Assembly: GCA_910589145.1 (NCBI GenBank) | Contig: CAJUSD010000028.1 | Coordinates: forward strand, 1 to 44,479 | Source of the DNA: an uncultured Oscillospiraceae bacterium | GTDB lineage: Bacteria; Bacillota; Clostridia; Oscillospirales; Ruminococcaceae | Direction: 5' to 3' | DNA: 44,479 nucleotides | In this document: positions 33,505 through 42,056 of the stretch, piece by piece | How positions within the stretch are numbered: the stretch's first letter is position 1 | Layout of the letters: each line of letters begins with the position of its first letter | The notes under the pieces: generated by a model | The model's input: the letters and a program-made list of their open reading frames with translations, nothing else | Databases searched by the model: none | What the model was told of the DNA's origin: nothing | Position numbers and translations under genes: made by a program

Positions 33505-34200
33505 ATGAAGAAAAAGAGAATGTTGGCTGTCGTAGTCGCTGCTGCTGTACTGGTTTTTGTCATAATCCTTTTGCAGGTATTTTCTGCACGCCGGGAACAG
33601 CAGTCTAAAAAACTTGATATTTATTACTTTTACGACAACCCATGCCTTTCCTGCAACGATGAAGGGGAATTCACTGAATTTTTTAACCAACAGACCGGGG
33701 ATATTAAAGAATATTGCAGCTATACGTTCCGCATATACAATACATTTTCCAGCTCGGAAGACGAATTGGAAAAATGTCTGGAACGTGTGGGGCTTTCCAT
33801 GGCGGATTATGACGGTTATCTCCTGGTAATGAATGACAGCTGCCTGATGGGGAGCGATATTCAGGAGGGTGAGAATTTGCGGGAAATGTTTTGGCGGGAA
33901 AGCGGCCTTGGCAATACGTCGGAAGTATTGGAGTATTATTATCGAGATACCTGCAAAGACTGCCAGGCGATTAAACAAACTATGGAATCGTTTTTTGCCG
34001 AACATCCAGAGATACCGGTGGTTCGCCTGAACACCGACAACCCGGAAACCAAAGCAGATTTTAAGGAACTGCTTTCCAAGGGGAAAGTTCCATCTGAGCG
34101 GATACAGATTCCTTATGTAATCTATCAAGGCTGCCATTATTCCGGAAACGCTGAGATCGAAGCGGCTTTGCAAAACATCTCCATGTTAAGCTCTGGATGA
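33505..34200 (+). CDS. Membrane-anchored protein with two thioredoxin-like CxxC segments
   Basis: The 231-residue protein has a basic start and one N-terminal membrane helix (about 6-27, LAVVVAAAVLVFVIILLQVF), then two dithiol segments. The first is DIYYFYDNPCLSC (Cys 47 and 50) after a beta strand. The second is VLEYYYRDTCKDCQAIKQTM (Cys 150 and 153), followed by IPVVRLNTDN, a likely cis-Pro at IPYVIYQGC (Pro 203) and HYSGNAEIEAALQN, the order of parts in a thioredoxin fold. The bulk should face outside the membrane. The catalytic sequences differ from known Trx/DsbA CGPC or CPHC sites. It lies inside a sugar importer/glycosidase operon, where a thiol protein is unexpected. I know no named family for it. 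Confidence 0.75.
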   Translation: MKKKRMLAVVVAAAVLVFVIILLQVFSARREQQSKKLDIYYFYDNPCLSCNDEGEFTEFFNQQTGDIKEYCSYTFRIYNTFSSSEDELEKCLERVGLSMADYDGYLLVMNDSCLMGSDIQEGENLREMFWRESGLGNTSEVLEYYYRDTCKDCQAIKQTMESFFAEHPEIPVVRLNTDNPETKADFKELLSKGKVPSERIQIPYVIYQGCHYSGNAEIEAALQNISMLSSG

Positions 34201-34270
34201 AATCGAAAGCCCGCATGAAATCTTTATAGACAATATTGAACTTCTGTGAAGAAGCAGAAAGGATATTACC

Positions 34271-36055
34271 ATGAAACATTCTACTATTTATGAGCCCATC
34301 CAGTCTTTCCAGCCCTATGTGCGCCTGACCGACGGCTCTGCACAGCCCAAGGGAATTCAAGTAACATCCGAGGTTAAGGATGGGTTTCTTACCGTCCGGG
34401 TCAAAAATCTGTCCAGCCGCCATATTGCCATCCGCGAGGTTGTATTGTATGATACAAATATCCCCTTTGCAGATGTTACCCCTCAAACGATGTTCTATGG
34501 TGAAGGGTTCCAGATGCTGACCCAGTATACTGGTACAGTGGAACAGCCGCGGGTTATTGGCTCCTATGGCACTGATTGGGATTTCTTCAACTTTGAACGC
34601 AGCATACATACACAGGGAATGTGGGCCGTTTATAACTACATTACCTTTATGCCAGAGGGAAAAGATGCAATGCTCTTTGGCTTCTGCTCCACCAACAAAT
34701 ATTCCGGCGAATTCCGGTTTAATAGAAACCGGTTTGAAATCATCATGAACACCGAGAATATTGTTCTGGATCGCGGCGAGGAATGGACGATGGAAGAACT
34801 TTACGCTGCTTCCGGCGACCGTGACCAGTTGATTGCAGAAATGGCTGACCGGCTCAACCATAACCATCCCAGAATGGTCTGGCCTGAGATTCCTTCCGGC
34901 TGGTGTTCTTACTACTGCCTGCGGCCTATGACTACTGAGGGCCTGGTCAAAAATGCCAGAGCAATGGCGCAGCGCATCCCGGAACTGGGCATGATTCAGA
35001 TTGACGCAGGATACAGCGCACCAGGCAAGGACTGGCTTACCCCCAACCCCAGCATGGGCGGCGATATGAAAACCACCTGTGATTTAATCCGCGCCGAGGG
35101 CGTGGCAGCTGGCGGCTATCTCTGTCCCTTTATGCAGCATCCCGGCTGGTATCTCCCCACCAATCACCCTGAATGGATGGTACAGGATGAGGACGGAAAC
35201 CCCGCCGTTAAAGTAGGCCGCAAAGAAAACCGCATCCTGGACGGCACTAATCCGGAAGCCAGGGAATATATCGTCAATATTCTGAAACATTTCCATGATG
35301 AATGGGGCATCCGTTATTTCAAACTGGACTTTATCGCTTATGGCGCATACCAGGGAGGCGTTCGTTACAACCGGAAACAGACCGGTATTGAAGCTTACCG
35401 CCTGATGATGAAGGATATTTGCGACGCTTTGGCGGGCGACAGCTTCATTCTGGCCTGCAACGCTCCCATGTGGCCCGCCATTGGACTGTGCCATGGCAAC
35501 CGGGTTACCAACGATATTCATCGTGAATGGAAATACATCCGCCAAAATGCTGAGGAACTTTTCTGGCGCAACTGGCAGCATGACGTACTGTGGTACAATG
35601 ACCCGGATGTTATAGAGCTGCAGAACATGGCGCTTCAACGCCGTATGCCTGACGGTACAGTCACTTACCCAATGTCAACAATGACAGACAATGAAATTGA
35701 ATTCCATAAAGCTTTTGCTGTTGCCTGTGGAGGCATGATGCTGGGTGGGGACCTGATTTATGATCTGACAGAAGAAAACATCAACGTTATGAAAAAGCTG
35801 GTTGCCAATACTGGCGTAGCCGCCCGCTTTGACGACTATACCCTGCGGATAGGACGTACCAAAAAGGACGGAAAGACCTTGATTGAATTGTTTAACTGGG
35901 GTGATGAACCGCAGACGCTGGATATTCCATTAGAAGGGAATTGTAAAATTTCCGATTTCTGGACAGAGGAAACGCTGGGAACCTTCTCCGGAAGTATGAA
36001 GATTTCTGATATGCCTGGACGCTCTGGCCGTGTTTTAGTCTGCGAATCAGTTTAA
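34271..36055 (+). CDS. GH36-like (clan GH-D) alpha-glycosidase
   Basis: The 594-residue cytoplasmic enzyme has an N-terminal beta-sandwich to about residue 200, then a TIM barrel with EIPSGWCSYYCLRPMTTEGL, MIQIDAGYSAPGKDW, GGYLCPFMQHPGWYLP, NRILDGTNPEAREYIVNIL and IRYFKLDFIAYGAYQGG. Asp 353 in FKLDF is the expected nucleophile and Asp 415 in VTNDIHREW a probable acid/base. A C-terminal beta domain ends the protein. It is only distantly similar to the GH36-like product at 24232, so the two probably have different substrates. It may act on alpha-galactosyl or alpha-GalNAc ends of imported glycans. It lies 70 nt after the thioredoxin-like gene. Confidence 0.85.
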   Translation: MKHSTIYEPIQSFQPYVRLTDGSAQPKGIQVTSEVKDGFLTVRVKNLSSRHIAIREVVLYDTNIPFADVTPQTMFYGEGFQMLTQYTGTVEQPRVIGSYGTDWDFFNFERSIHTQGMWAVYNYITFMPEGKDAMLFGFCSTNKYSGEFRFNRNRFEIIMNTENIVLDRGEEWTMEELYAASGDRDQLIAEMADRLNHNHPRMVWPEIPSGWCSYYCLRPMTTEGLVKNARAMAQRIPELGMIQIDAGYSAPGKDWLTPNPSMGGDMKTTCDLIRAEGVAAGGYLCPFMQHPGWYLPTNHPEWMVQDEDGNPAVKVGRKENRILDGTNPEAREYIVNILKHFHDEWGIRYFKLDFIAYGAYQGGVRYNRKQTGIEAYRLMMKDICDALAGDSFILACNAPMWPAIGLCHGNRVTNDIHREWKYIRQNAEELFWRNWQHDVLWYNDPDVIELQNMALQRRMPDGTVTYPMSTMTDNEIEFHKAFAVACGGMMLGGDLIYDLTEENINVMKKLVANTGVAARFDDYTLRIGRTKKDGKTLIELFNWGDEPQTLDIPLEGNCKISDFWTEETLGTFSGSMKISDMPGRSGRVLVCESV

Positions 36056-36074
36056 AATATTCAAAGTTCATGTG

Positions 36075-36170
36075 CAGGCACAACCTGAAACGAGTACAAC
36101 CCAGGGCGGATGAAAAAGGTTTCAGATTCAGGGGGCGGCGTTGCGCGCAACGCCGCCCCAAAGCCCCCTA
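36075..36170 (+). repeat. Dispersed intergenic palindromic repeat, copy with 28-bp perfect palindrome
   Basis: It has CACAACCTGAAACGAGTACA, GATGAAAAAGGTTTCAGATT, and then a perfect 28-bp GC palindrome (36132-36159, arm GGGGCGGCGTTGCG) enclosed by GGGGG/CCCCC. GTTACAGC at the end is shared with the copy at 40063. Confidence 0.75.
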
Positions 36171-36268
36171 GTTACAGCGAACGTAAAAGCCAAGTTTTTA
36201 ATTTCAGGAGATAGTGTCTTTTGAAAGTGGATGAAAACAATAAAATAATGAAAAGGGAGGCTCACCAC

Positions 36269-37282
36269 ATGATTTATCTAGCTAATCCCGCACGCTATGA
36301 CGGAAGTATGCAATATCGCTACTGCGGTGCAAGCGGTTTGAAACTGCCTGCTGTTTCCCTGGGTCTGTGGCACAATTTCGGCCATATTTCCAGCTATGAG
36401 GGTATTAAACAAATGCTGTTTACTTCCTTTGATCTGGGAATTACCCACTTTGACCTGGCAAACAACTATGGCCCGCCAGAGGGGGCAGCAGAGGAAAACC
36501 TTGGACGTGTGCTGGCAAACGAATTAAAGCCCTACCGCGACGAGCTGCTGATCTCCACCAAAGCTGGCTTCAAACACTGGGAGGGTCCCTATGGAGCAAA
36601 AGGAGGTTCCCGTAAATACCTCCTGGCAAGCCTTGACAAAAGCCTAAAACGCCTTGGACTGGATTATGTTGATATTTTTTACCATCATGTTCAGGACAGC
36701 AATACGCCTGTTGAGGAAACTGCCAGTGCATTGGATCAGGCGGTACGATCCGGTAAGGCGCTGTATGTTGGTATTTCCAACTATTATACTGACCGTGCAA
36801 GGGAAATTATTAAAGTGCTCAAAGAATTGCGGACCCCGGTTGTCATTGACCAGAACCGATATTCCATTTTAGACCGCAACGCAGAAAAGGACGACCTCAA
36901 AGGATATTTGGCGCAGGAAGGGATTGGCTTAATTACTTACAGCCCTCTTGCACAGGGATTGCTGACCGACAGATATCTCCGTGGAATTCCAGAGGACAGC
37001 CGTGTAAGGATGGATGACCGGTTCCTGAAAGAACAAAATATTACGGAACAGCAGCTTGAAGCCAGCCGCAGCCTGGCAAAACTCGCTGCGGAGCGGGGAC
37101 AGACCCTTGCACAGATGGCGTTAAGCTGGATTTTAAAGGATGAAACAACTACATCTGTGTTGATTGGAGCCAGTAAGCCTTCACAAATAGCTGACTGTGT
37201 CGGATGCCTGAAAAACATCACCTTTACCGAGCAGGAGCTTGCAAAGATTGATGAAATTATTGCCCCCGTTGTGCGTAAATAG
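36269..37282 (+). CDS. Aldo/keto reductase (YghZ / L-glyceraldehyde-3-phosphate reductase-like)
   Basis: A 337-residue NAD(P)H-dependent reductase of the AKR superfamily. It begins MQYRYCGASGLKLPAVSLG and keeps the catalytic tetrad: Asp in THFDLANNYG, Tyr in the same segment, Lys in LLISTKAGFKHW and His in IFYHHVQD. GPPEGAAEENLGRVL and GSRKYLLASLDKSLKRLGLD are typical of the YghZ/AKR14 type. It would reduce a small sugar aldehyde or keto sugar formed by the neighbouring enzymes. ATG 36269 is chosen over TTG 36221 because AAAGGGAGG lies just before it. The GH105 gene follows after 46 nt, so the two are likely co-transcribed. Confidence 0.9.
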   Translation: MIYLANPARYDGSMQYRYCGASGLKLPAVSLGLWHNFGHISSYEGIKQMLFTSFDLGITHFDLANNYGPPEGAAEENLGRVLANELKPYRDELLISTKAGFKHWEGPYGAKGGSRKYLLASLDKSLKRLGLDYVDIFYHHVQDSNTPVEETASALDQAVRSGKALYVGISNYYTDRAREIIKVLKELRTPVVIDQNRYSILDRNAEKDDLKGYLAQEGIGLITYSPLAQGLLTDRYLRGIPEDSRVRMDDRFLKEQNITEQQLEASRSLAKLAAERGQTLAQMALSWILKDETTTSVLIGASKPSQIADCVGCLKNITFTEQELAKIDEIIAPVVRK

Positions 37283-37328
37283 AATATCAATTGTTGTGAT
37301 TCACATTGTAAAAAGGGGATAGTTACAT

Positions 37329-38429
37329 ATGGTAACAGCACCGTTTACCCAAAACCTTGCCCGTCGTATTGCCGACACGGTTATGAAAAGGTATCCTCAC
37401 GCGGATATGTACCCGTACCGCTTGTGGTGTTATCCACAGGGGTTTGTACTTTGGGGGTTCATCCGTCTATGGGAGGATACGAAGGAGCAGAAATATCTGG
37501 ATTATGTGCTGGACTACGCAGAACGCAGTGTTGACAGTGAAGGAAACGCTTATCGTTTTCGGGGGAACAGCATGGATGATATTATGGCTGGCTCTGTACT
37601 TGTCTGGGTTTACCATTATACCGGAGATCCACGGATGCTGAAAGCGTGCAGGCAAATTCGCGCTGCTTTTGACGATTACCCTCGAACCAGGGAAGGCGGT
37701 TTTTGGCATGGCCGCGGCAAACCGCAGATGTGGGTTGACGGCGTGTTTATGGGGCAGATGTTTTTGACCAAATATGCCAAGTTTATAGCAGATGAACAGG
37801 ACAAGGCTTATTGTTTTGACGAGGCATACCGCCAGATGTCTGTTATCTATGACTACTGCCGCAAAGGGAATACAGGGCTGCTGCTGCATGCATACTGTGA
37901 GGACAGAGCTGCTGGCTGGGCTGATCCGAAAACCGGCCTTTCCCCAGAGGTTTGGAGCGAAGGGCTTGGGTGGTATGCGCTGATTTTGGCAGAGACTTTG
38001 GAACTGTTCCCAAAAGAACATCCAGGGCGCGAACGTTTGGAATTACAGTATCGCCAACTGATGGAAAGTCTGCTTGCGTGCCAGGATAGGGAGTCTGGGC
38101 TGTGGTATCAGGTAGTGGACAAGGGAGATTGCACAGATAACTGGTGTGACACTTCCGGGAGCGCAATGTTCCAGTATTCGATGCTCCGCGGCGTACAGAT
38201 GGGATTGCTGCCTGCTGAGCCCTATTATGATGCTGCCTGTAAAGCGTACAATGGGCTGTGTGGCAAAGCTGTCACTGGGCAGGATGGCGGTGTAGATATT
38301 GTAGACGCTTGCGATGGATTATGTGTACAGGAAAACTATAGCGCTTACATTAACTACAAAAAAACGGACAATGCCAAGGAGGCAGTTGCCGCGGTACTTT
38401 GGGCCGCAGAGCTGACGGAATTTCACTAA
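37329..38429 (+). CDS. GH105 unsaturated glucuronyl/rhamnogalacturonyl hydrolase
   Basis: A 366-residue (alpha/alpha)6 barrel enzyme of the YteR/RhiN type that hydrates the 4,5-unsaturated uronic acid left by polysaccharide lyases, releasing it from the chain end. Key segments are YPHADMYPYRLWCYPQGFVL, NSMDDIMAGSVLVWVY (Asp 83/84), REGGFWHGRGKPQMWVDGVF with the predicted catalytic Asp 137 in WVDG, LSPEVWSEGLGWYALILAE and TDNWCDTSGSAMFQYSMLRG. No signal peptide, so it acts on imported oligosaccharides. Its presence suggests that the importer's substrate includes lyase-generated uronate ends, though no lyase is encoded here. Confidence 0.9.
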   Translation: MVTAPFTQNLARRIADTVMKRYPHADMYPYRLWCYPQGFVLWGFIRLWEDTKEQKYLDYVLDYAERSVDSEGNAYRFRGNSMDDIMAGSVLVWVYHYTGDPRMLKACRQIRAAFDDYPRTREGGFWHGRGKPQMWVDGVFMGQMFLTKYAKFIADEQDKAYCFDEAYRQMSVIYDYCRKGNTGLLLHAYCEDRAAGWADPKTGLSPEVWSEGLGWYALILAETLELFPKEHPGRERLELQYRQLMESLLACQDRESGLWYQVVDKGDCTDNWCDTSGSAMFQYSMLRGVQMGLLPAEPYYDAACKAYNGLCGKAVTGQDGGVDIVDACDGLCVQENYSAYINYKKTDNAKEAVAAVLWAAELTEFH

Positions 38430-38532
38430 AGGCAGGTTAGCCGACAGTTCAGAAATAAATAGTAATTTTTGTTTCACTATTCTATTCCCAGAATGGTGGA
38501 AGAACATACCCTGGCTAAAATGCTAATGCGTA

Positions 38533-38571
38533 AAAATGCCGTGGCCATCTTTAGGTGGTTACGGCATTTTT
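38533..38571 (+). terminator. Rho-independent terminator after the GH105 gene
   Basis: AAAATGCCGTGGCCA (38533-38547) pairs with TGGTTACGGCATTTT (38556-38570), with two G-U pairs, ending in a T-run. It closes the glycan-import operon. The following 260 bp up to the surface-protein gene show no other feature I can support. Confidence 0.82.
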
Positions 38572-38830
38572 CGGATAAAGAATAGGCAGCTGGAAATTTT
38601 GTATTTACTGATAGAATTTAATGACTTTTCGGGATTGAATTGCATATAACCTTTTTATATAGTTTTCATAAGTAATTGCCTAGCCAATCTTTACAAAAAA
38701 CCAGACAAAAATTGGAAAAAGCCGCCAGTTATAATTTCAGGTAAAGTTTCCGATACTAGGTGTGAGCAGACGGGACAGCACGGGAAGCTGAAAAGATGCT
38801 CAAACCTAAAATCAGGAGGGTTTACCCGAT

Positions 38831-39976
38831 ATGAAAAAACTGTTGGCAATCCTGCTTGCAGCAGCAACTGTAGCGGTAACATCCGCTATGACCGTCTTTG
38901 CTGAAGGAGAGTCGACGCCGTCCATTTCAAACATCACCTTTGTACAAGATGATGATGTAGACATAAATGGCGGCATCCTGACACCTGGCAAAGAATACCG
39001 TTTCCTATTACAGTACACCACTGCATCTGATGGAGAAAAGGTGGATACTGGCGCGTCTGATTTCACAGACGAACAGCTTACAGGAAACAAGTTCCTCATT
39101 GAAAGCAAAATGGGGCGCAGCTCAATGGATTCGTTTAAAATTGCGAAGTCCAGCGGCAAGTATTACCTTATTGCGAAACCCAAGGCAGGCTATCCTACCA
39201 AACAGACAGATGTAGAATATAAAGTTCGTTTGGTGAATACCAAAAACGGAGATGTTCTCCATGAAAAAACTTTGGCTTTCAAAGTAGGTTATCCTACCAT
39301 TTCTGACGACGATTTATTCTCTGCATCTGTTGAAGAACCTATCTTTATTTCCAATGACGCTCCTGTCATTACAGAAGATCAGTTTGATGAAATTAATGGC
39401 TATACCAATGGTAAGGCCGCTTCCTTTACCAATGGCGACTGGACAATAAACGTCCGCGTTGGTGGTTTGAAGGATCGCAACCTTTACTCTCTTTCTTCCG
39501 GTATACCTGAAATCGAAACTAAATTTGAAGAAAACCAATTCAAATTTATCACCTTCCCTGCAAATCCTAAGTTCGACTATACTGCTAAGATCAGTGTAGA
39601 CGTTTCCCAAGAGGCGGAGCCTTTCAATGATAACTTTGTAGTTTATCGTTATAATGATGGCGTCCTTACTCTTATGGATTCCAAATATGACTCCGATACT
39701 TCTGAAGTTACCTTCTCTACAAAAGAATTGGGCAAATTTGTTTTGACTGATGTGGCTTTGGGTAACTCTGCGGACGTTGATGAGGATGGAACCAATGCCG
39801 ACAACGAAGATAATAACAATAACAATAATAACACCAACAATGGAACAAATAACGGCACCAATAATGGCACAACTGAACCCAACCCAGAAACAGGTGCTGG
39901 TGTAGGTACTGGCGTGGCTGCCGCCGCTGCAATCGTTTCTTTGCTGGCAGGCGTTGCTGCTATGAAACGTCGGTAA
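38831..39976 (+). CDS. Secreted cell-wall protein with NPETG-type sorting signal
   Basis: The 381-residue protein has a signal peptide (KKLLAILLAAATVAVTSAM, cleavage probably after VFA near residue 25), an extracellular beta-rich region to about 310, then a spacer very rich in Asn, Thr and Gly (about 316-350). The end is a cell-wall sorting signal: NPETG, a hydrophobic span GVAAAAAIVSLLAGVAAM and a KRR tail. The NPxTG motif and layout indicate covalent attachment by a sortase of the class common in Clostridia. The middle has two similar segments with DDVDINGGILTPGKEYRFL, and LSSGIPEIETKFEENQFKFI with TFPANPKFDYTAKI, but no family I recognise. Monocistronic, with a terminator. Confidence 0.82.
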   Translation: MKKLLAILLAAATVAVTSAMTVFAEGESTPSISNITFVQDDDVDINGGILTPGKEYRFLLQYTTASDGEKVDTGASDFTDEQLTGNKFLIESKMGRSSMDSFKIAKSSGKYYLIAKPKAGYPTKQTDVEYKVRLVNTKNGDVLHEKTLAFKVGYPTISDDDLFSASVEEPIFISNDAPVITEDQFDEINGYTNGKAASFTNGDWTINVRVGGLKDRNLYSLSSGIPEIETKFEENQFKFITFPANPKFDYTAKISVDVSQEAEPFNDNFVVYRYNDGVLTLMDSKYDSDTSEVTFSTKELGKFVLTDVALGNSADVDEDGTNADNEDNNNNNNNTNNGTNNGTNNGTTEPNPETGAGVGTGVAAAAAIVSLLAGVAAMKRR

Positions 39977-40007
39977 AATAACTTTATAAACCTAAAAGGT
40001 TTAATAG

Positions 40008-40046
40008 ATTCTTCCCGCTGGAAACAGTGGGAAGAATTTGTTTTTT
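40008..40046 (+). terminator. Rho-independent terminator after the surface protein gene
   Basis: ATTCTTCCCGCTG (40008-40020) pairs with CAGTGGGAAGAAT (40025-40037) through a GAAA loop, with one G-U pair, followed by TTTGTTTTTT. Confidence 0.88.
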
Positions 40047-40062
40047 ATAATAGACAGATTTT

Positions 40063-40162
40063 CGGGTACAACCTTCGGCGGGTACCGCCTAGAGCGAATG
40101 GAAAAGGTTTGAAGGTCCCAGGGGAGTGCAGCGCAGATGCACTCCTAAAAGGCCAAGTTACA
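40063..40162 (+). repeat. Dispersed intergenic palindromic repeat, copy upstream of dapL
   Basis: Contains GGGTACAACC, GGAAAAGGTTTGAAGGTCCC, the stem GGAGTGCA/TGCACTCC (40123-40145), AAAAGGCC and GTTACAGC. The dapL promoter begins 31 bp downstream. Confidence 0.7.
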
Positions 40163-40192
40163 GCAGCCTAAATTATTATATACAGCCTCGCA

Positions 40193-40221
40193 TTGACTTT
40201 TCCGGGGGATATTGTTATAAT
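40193..40221 (+). promoter_or_regulatory. Promoter of dapL
   Basis: TTGACT (40193-40198), a spacer of exactly 17 nt and consensus TATAAT (40216-40221) form an almost ideal vegetative sigma-70/SigA promoter 72 nt before the GTG start. Confidence 0.85.
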
Positions 40222-40293
40222 TTCCTTGTTCTTTTCAGTTGGGTAATCATGATTACATCCAGATATCGAAATAGTGTTAAAGGAGGAATTATT

Positions 40294-41484
40294 GTGCAAA
40301 TCAACCGCTGTTATTTAGATTTAAAGGACAGCTATCTTTTTGCTACAATTGCAAAAAAGGTAAACGCCTATCAAAGCGCTAATCCAAATGCAAAAATAAT
40401 TCGTTTAGGAATCGGCGACGTAACCCTGCCATTGTGTAAAGAAGTAATAACTGCATTGCATGAGGCAGTAGAAGAAATGTCTGTAAAAGAAACTTTCCGG
40501 GGCTATGGACCAGACGATCAAGGGTATCCTTTTTTAAAGGATGCGATACGGGAGTACTATGTTGGACACAATGTAACGTTGTCAAACGAGGAAATTTTTG
40601 TCAGTGATGGAGCCAAAAGCGATTTAGGGAACATACTTGATATTTTTTCGAAAGATAATGTTGTACTAATCCCAGACCCGGTATATCCAGTTTATGTTGA
40701 TACGAATGTGATGGATGGGCGTAAGGTTCTTTTTATGGACGCAAACGAGGAAAATGGATTCCTTCCTTTGCCGGATAAAAAGGTAAAAGCAGATTTAATT
40801 TACCTTTGTTCTCCCAATAACCCAACAGGGGCGGTTTATAACCGCCAGCAATTAAAAGAATGGGTGGATTATGCCAACGAGCAAAACGCCGTTATTCTGT
40901 TTGATGCAGCTTATGAGTGCTTTATTCAGGATAAAACCCTTCCCAGAAGCATTTATGAAATTGATGGTGCAAAAAACTGCGCTATAGAATTTTGTTCTTT
41001 CTCTAAAATGGCAGGATTTACCGGAACAAGATGCGGCTATACTGTTGTTCCCAATGAACTGGTTCGGGATGGGATTTCCCTTAAAAATCTTTGGCTGCGC
41101 CGTCAAACAACTAAATTTAATGGAGTGGCTTACATTGTCCAAAAGGGGGCTGCTGCCGTATTCACCCCCGAAGGACAGAAACAAATAAAAGAAAACCTGG
41201 GATACTATATGGCAAATGCCCGCACGATTGCGGCTGCAATGCGGGAAATGGGTATATGGTTTACCGGCGGCGAACATTCTCCTTATATTTGGCTGAAATG
41301 TCCCAATAACATGAAGTCTTGGGATTTCTTTGATTTGCTTTTGGAAAAGGCAAACGTGGTCGGTACTCCAGGAGCAGGGTTTGGAAAGAATGGTGAAGGG
41401 TTCTTCCGCTTGACGGCCTTTGGGGATAAACAAAATACCAGTGAAGCTGTAGAGCGTATCAAGAAATTATTAACTTCTATTTAG
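40294..41484 (+). CDS. dapL: LL-diaminopimelate aminotransferase
   Basis: The 396-residue PLP enzyme converts tetrahydrodipicolinate directly to LL-diaminopimelate with glutamate, for lysine and peptidoglycan synthesis. It begins QINRCYLDLKDSYLFATIAK and has AKIIRLGIGDVTLPLC, ETFRGYGPDDQGYPFLKDAI, ILIPDPVYP-type VVLIPDPVYPVYVDTNVMDG, YLCSPNNPTGAVYNRQQL, AVILFDAAYECFIQD, and the Schiff-base Lys in EFCSFSKMAGFTGTRCGYTV. GTG 40294 is chosen because AGGAGG ends eight nt upstream and known DapL proteins begin at this position. The longer frame upstream runs through the repeat and promoter and is not translated. This pathway variant is typical of Clostridia and some other phyla. Confidence 0.93.
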   Translation: MQINRCYLDLKDSYLFATIAKKVNAYQSANPNAKIIRLGIGDVTLPLCKEVITALHEAVEEMSVKETFRGYGPDDQGYPFLKDAIREYYVGHNVTLSNEEIFVSDGAKSDLGNILDIFSKDNVVLIPDPVYPVYVDTNVMDGRKVLFMDANEENGFLPLPDKKVKADLIYLCSPNNPTGAVYNRQQLKEWVDYANEQNAVILFDAAYECFIQDKTLPRSIYEIDGAKNCAIEFCSFSKMAGFTGTRCGYTVVPNELVRDGISLKNLWLRRQTTKFNGVAYIVQKGAAAVFTPEGQKQIKENLGYYMANARTIAAAMREMGIWFTGGEHSPYIWLKCPNNMKSWDFFDLLLEKANVVGTPGAGFGKNGEGFFRLTAFGDKQNTSEAVERIKKLLTSI

Positions 41485-41743
41485 TGCCTATTTCAGAATG
41501 AGGCGCCCCCGGAAAGGTTTGGGAATCCTGGCTTTTCCGTTTATTTTAGGTTGGCGGCAGTGTCCGCGAATTAGAATCCGCTGGGTCAAAAAGCCCTTTT
41601 ACTGTCCCTTACGATGTTTTATGAGGTCTAAACTTGATCTCCCACGAAGGAATTTTGCTTTTGCAAACGGGCTTTTTAATTTATGCTTTTTTCTTTTATC
41701 TCTTTAGGGATGCTTTTACTCCCTTTTTAGGATGTGCAGGGGA

Positions 41744-41901
41744 GTTCCGCGTCTTGCGGGTCCAGTTCAACAGAGCTACGTTCAGCAAAGCTGAACTGGC
41801 GGCCAGGGAACTTTTGAGGAGTGCAGCTCCGCTGCACAACCCTGGGACCTTCAACCCTTTTTTATCTGCTTTAGGTTGTACTTGTCTTAAGTTGTGCCCA
41901 C
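41744..41901 (-). repeat. Dispersed intergenic palindromic repeat, longest copy (inverted)
   Basis: Read on the minus strand it shows GGGCACAACTT, ACAAGTACAACCT, AAAAAGGGTTGAAGGTCCCA, a GTGCAGC/GCTGCAC stem, CCCTGGCCGCCAGTTCAGC and then GACCCGCAAGACGCGGAA. The plus-coordinate stems are 41821-41837 and 41762-41799. It is the most complete copy and serves to align the others. It lies between the convergent dapL and pduL genes. Confidence 0.75.
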
Positions 41902-41938
41902 ATATTAGCTTTTACATTAACTTACATTTTATTGCAAC

Positions 41939-41978
41939 AAAAAGGAGCGTCTATTCTTCCATATAGACGCTCCTTTTT
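41939..41978. terminator. Bidirectional rho-independent terminator between dapL and pduL
   Basis: AAAAAGGAGCGTCTAT (41939-41954) is perfectly complementary to 41963-41978, giving U-runs on both strands. Confidence 0.9.
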
Positions 41979-42056
41979 AGGGATATATAGGATATGTAAG
42001 GAATACTTAAGATTATTTCATGCGAACCATGACGATATAGTTACATGAAGTAAAAA

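Noticed and set aside
33370..34173. 267-codon minus-strand open frame
   Set aside because: Antisense to the two-CxxC gene, which has a clear signal helix, ribosome site and domain motifs.
34061..34867. 268-codon minus-strand open frame
   Set aside because: It overlaps the 3' end of the thioredoxin-like gene and the start of the GH36-like gene in antisense, with no ribosome site or recognisable domain.
40126..40293. N-terminal extension of dapL
   Set aside because: It runs through a dispersed repeat and the dapL promoter; the GTG at 40294 has a good AGGAGG and matches the usual DapL start.
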